64,000 nucleotides of DNA from the NCBI RefSeq assembly GCF_014697545.1, contig NZ_JACJSA010000001.1, positions 620,001 through 684,000 of the forward strand, written 5' to 3'. The stretch is from Oscillatoria sp. FACHB-1407 (GTDB lineage: Bacteria > Cyanobacteriota > Cyanobacteriia > Elainellales > Elainellaceae). Made by a program: the position numbers and the translations under genes. Shown piece after piece: positions 61,744 to 64,000 of the stretch. The first letter of the stretch is position 1; every line of letters starts with the position of its first letter. The notes beneath the pieces are model-generated. The model saw only the letters and a list, made by a program, of their open reading frames with translations, was not told the DNA's origin and ran no database searches.

Positions 61744-62391
61744 TCAAGAGCAATGTTCTAGCTGGCATGACTGATTTGATATTGAGAGAATACGTGAACC
61801 AATAGTAGTTCCTAAAAGCTGGATTGCTTTTGTTTCTATAACTCGAAAGCCAAGAGATTCATAGAGCTTTTGGGCTCTTGTATTACTCACATCAACACTA
61901 ATGAATAGGGTGCTAGAAGCCGCGATCGCATCAGCGATACACTGCGACAACAACTGACGACCGATACCCTGACTCCGATGGGTTGCTGCAACGGCAAGGC
62001 TACCAATATACAACGTTCCTGGTGGATAGCGGTGTCGCAACACATACCTGAGAATGAGACGCCGCACCAGAGCTAACCAGAGCCGCTGCCAACCATTGAG
62101 AACATCACGATAATCTGCGTCATCATGAAGACGCTCTGAGGGAACCAATACGGCAACTCCCACAACCTGATGATCTAGAACTGCAACACGAATGTATTGA
62201 TGACTAAAGCGATTGTGCGATCGCTCCACCAATGCTGTGAGACAACAAACAGCTTGTGTTGCAAATATGAGATCAAACAGAGCCGGGGCTGACTCATAAA
62301 TCAACTCCGCAACATCTCTAACGTTGTGATCAGCCAGAGACATCGGGAGATAACAAATTGGTTGAGTTGACTGCTCCATCCTTCCAATCAC
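61744..62391 (-). CDS. GNAT family N-acetyltransferase
   Basis: 215 residues (ATG 62379 also possible). The GNAT core is in the C-terminal half: LYIGSLAVAATHRSQGIGRQ LL (acetyl-CoA loop, motif A) and SVDVSNTRAQKLYESLGFRV (motif B). The N-terminal half, LADHNVRDVAELIYESAPAL FDLIF, is typical of a cyanobacterial subgroup. Substrate unknown. Co-directional with and eight bases from the radical SAM gene, so one transcript. Confidence 0.9.
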   Translation of the reverse strand: MIGRMEQSTQPICYLPMSLADHNVRDVAELIYESAPALFDLIFATQAVCCLTALVERSHNRFSHQYIRVAVLDHQVVGVAVLVPSERLHDDADYRDVLNGWQRLWLALVRRLILRYVLRHRYPPGTLYIGSLAVAATHRSQGIGRQLLSQCIADAIAASSTLFISVDVSNTRAQKLYESLGFRVIETKAIQLLGTTIGSRILSISNQSCQLEHCS

Positions 62392-62399
62392 CTCTGAAC

Positions 62400-63989
62400 T
62401 TACACCGAGCTAGACACTGCCAAAGGTATATCGTTTGACTGTCGCAATGCGTATTCGGCTAACTCCGTTTCAACTTCATTCCAAATAATCTGACGATATT
62501 CCAGGAAGTGTTCAAGATGTGCACAACTGGTTAAATAGTACGAAAAAAGGCTTGGATTTTTTCGCATGATTAGAAACAGTTGTTTCCAAAACTGCCAGCG
62601 CGTGTTGCGTTTAATACCTTGTCGCCAAAAGATGATCAACAGTGCTCGAACTTCCGCCAGTTCTAGCTTTGCAGGTTCTTTCTTCTGATGCGGAATTGGA
62701 GGCATGTTAATGTGATGGCGATACACCCGTGCTAGATAGCGATCTGGTTCATACAGCTGCCAGAAACAGTTGATATATTCCCGCGCAATTTCTTCAATCG
62801 GGCGAGTTGGTACAAAATTCATCAGCGTGGTTTGTTTTCCACTAACGGCGGTTTGATCCGCTCGCAGACGCCCTTCTTTCTCCAGGCGATACCAGAGTGC
62901 TGTTCCAGGGAGGGCTTGCAACATGCCCAGGAGAGCTTGGGGAATCGCGGTTGCTTCTACAAAGTCAATGATGCGATCGCCTGCTCCTGATTTCTCACCA
63001 TCAAATCCAATAATGAATCCTGCCATGACTCGCAGTCCTGAGCGATTGATGGTTTGCACCGCCTCAATTAACGAGTTGCGCGTGTTTTGGTGCTTTTGTG
63101 TCATCGAGAGACTGTCAGTGTCAGGCGTCTCAATGCCCAAAAAGACAGCATTAAAGTTAGCTGCGATCATCAAATCCATTAATTCCTGGTCTTGCGCCAG
63201 ATCGACCGAAGCCTCAGTTGCAAAGGTAAATGGATAGTCGTGTTCAGCCATCCAGGGTGCCAGTTCGCGCAGCATCACTTTGGCATTGCGCTTATTGCCG
63301 ATAAAGTTATCATCCACTACGAAGACCGATCGCCGCCAACCCAGGTCATACAACGTCTGTAGCTCTGCCAATAATTGAGCAGGAGTTTTCGTGCGGGGTT
63401 TGCGTCCATACAACACAATAATGTCGCAAAACTCACATTGATAGGGACATCCCCGTGAGAACTGAACCGACATATCGCTGTAAGCACTCAAATCGAGCAA
63501 ATCAAATCGAGGAATGGGAGTCGTCGTCACATCCGGTTTCTCCCCATTCGCCCGAAAGATCCCAGACGTTTCTCCACGCTCCAACGCTTCAACCAACATT
63601 GGTAAGGTAATCTCACCTTCATCCAACACCAGGAAATCGGCTCCTGCTTCCAACGCTGGGTCGGGCACCGAAGTCACATAGGGACCACCTACCGCAACTC
63701 GTTTGCCCCGTTGTTTAGCGGCTTTGATCAGGTCTAGCAGATCATCTTTTTGGACGATCATGCCTGAGAGAATGATCAGGTCTGCCCACTCCCAATCGGC
63801 TTCACTTTCATAGTTGACGTTGCGATCGACCAGGCGCAATTCCCAGGTTTGAGGCAGGATAGCAGCAACCGTAATTAACCCAAGCGGAGGAAGCGAAACC
63901 TTACGCCCAATCAGCTCCAGTGTCTTGTCAAATGACCAGAAAGACTTGGGAAAAAGTGGATACAGTAATAAAACTCGCATGATAATCAC
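62400..63989 (-). CDS. B12-binding-domain radical SAM protein with DUF4070-type C-terminus
   Basis: 529 residues (second Met at 63980, MRVLLLYPLFP, is a likely start). An N-terminal cobalamin-binding-like Rossmann domain at about 1-150 includes GGPYVTSVPDPALEAGADFL; the DxHxxG of true B12 binders is not evident. Radical SAM cluster RGCPYQCEFCD (CxxxCxxC) is at about residue 185, then the TIM barrel (FVVDDNFIGNKRNAKVM, ATEASVDLAQDQELMDLM, FLGIETPD). A C-terminal DUF4070-like region is at about 400-520. Such enzymes include methylases and hopanoid HpnJ-type proteins; substrate unassigned. Confidence 0.9.
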   Translation of the reverse strand: MIIMRVLLLYPLFPKSFWSFDKTLELIGRKVSLPPLGLITVAAILPQTWELRLVDRNVNYESEADWEWADLIILSGMIVQKDDLLDLIKAAKQRGKRVAVGGPYVTSVPDPALEAGADFLVLDEGEITLPMLVEALERGETSGIFRANGEKPDVTTTPIPRFDLLDLSAYSDMSVQFSRGCPYQCEFCDIIVLYGRKPRTKTPAQLLAELQTLYDLGWRRSVFVVDDNFIGNKRNAKVMLRELAPWMAEHDYPFTFATEASVDLAQDQELMDLMIAANFNAVFLGIETPDTDSLSMTQKHQNTRNSLIEAVQTINRSGLRVMAGFIIGFDGEKSGAGDRIIDFVEATAIPQALLGMLQALPGTALWYRLEKEGRLRADQTAVSGKQTTLMNFVPTRPIEEIAREYINCFWQLYEPDRYLARVYRHHINMPPIPHQKKEPAKLELAEVRALLIIFWRQGIKRNTRWQFWKQLFLIMRKNPSLFSYYLTSCAHLEHFLEYRQIIWNEVETELAEYALRQSNDIPLAVSSSV

Positions 63990-64000
63990 TGGCTTAGGTT

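Overview
The window is cyanobacterial. The octamer GCGATCGC (HIP1) is scattered through genes and spacers, and many products belong to families known mainly from cyanobacteria (DUF3086, DUF3119, Asr1405/Asl0597-like, a DUF6464-like protein, a VMAP-type NB-ARC protein, a Slr1463-type EF-G). The nif order and the uninterrupted fdxN and nifD suggest a non-heterocystous filamentous lineage (Leptolyngbya/Oscillatoriales-like). That placement is inference; no rRNA or tRNA gene was seen.

Bases 1-11.8 kb hold a nitrogen-fixation cluster on the + strand: nifB (5' cut by the window edge), fdxN, nifS, nifU, nifH, nifD, nifK, nifV, nifZ, nifT, an unknown 164-residue protein, a cupin thiol-dioxygenase-like protein and a NifO-like protein. 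Together they supply the nitrogenase structural proteins, Fe-S assembly (NifS/NifU), NifB-cofactor synthesis (NifB/FdxN), homocitrate (NifV) and maturation factors (NifZ, NifT). nifE, nifN and nifX are absent here. Spacers from nifU to nifV each contain a long hairpin or palindromic repeat.

11.9-25.4 kb: a methyltransferase, a large STAND-type NB-ARC/TPR protein divergent from a small NfeD-like protein, a 1.46-kilo-residue two-partner-secretion adhesin with 12 internal repeats, a secreted trypsin-like protease, glyS and two Uma2 genes. 25.5-31.4 kb: a five-gene chaperone operon (TPR protein, J-like protein without HPD, GrpE, Hsp70, zinc-ribbon/TPR protein), followed by a stand-alone EF-G with a strong terminator.

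34-56 kb is mostly housekeeping and conserved hypothetical genes: a CADD-type di-iron protein, a thioredoxin-like ferredoxin, aroA, an SDR/sucC-like/sucD-like operon whose SucD homologue lacks the phospho-histidine, an esterase, an ADP-ribosylglycohydrolase, PhoX, an ABC1 kinase, a lipid-transport permease with DUF3086/DUF3119 partners, two tandem pilin-like paralogues, an ankyrin lipoprotein and a methyltransferase. A Uma2 gene near 56 kb is broken by an in-frame TGA.

57.5-61.6 kb is an AT-richer accessory island. Two orphan RHS C-terminal tips, each followed by a small membrane protein, lie in mirror image between 198-bp inverted repeats. Next to them is a tyrosine recombinase whose two reading frames are joined by a perfect T TTT TTA minus-one slippery heptamer. 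The window ends with a GNAT acetyltransferase and a B12-binding radical SAM protein.

Several dispersed repeat families occupy the spacers: a 70-bp palindrome (three copies), a 103-119 bp MITE-like element (three copies and a fragment), a 167-169 bp element of three successive hairpins with terminal inverted repeats (two copies), a 33-bp identical repeat, an 18-20 bp palindrome, and CCTTTATCC-type low-complexity tracts.
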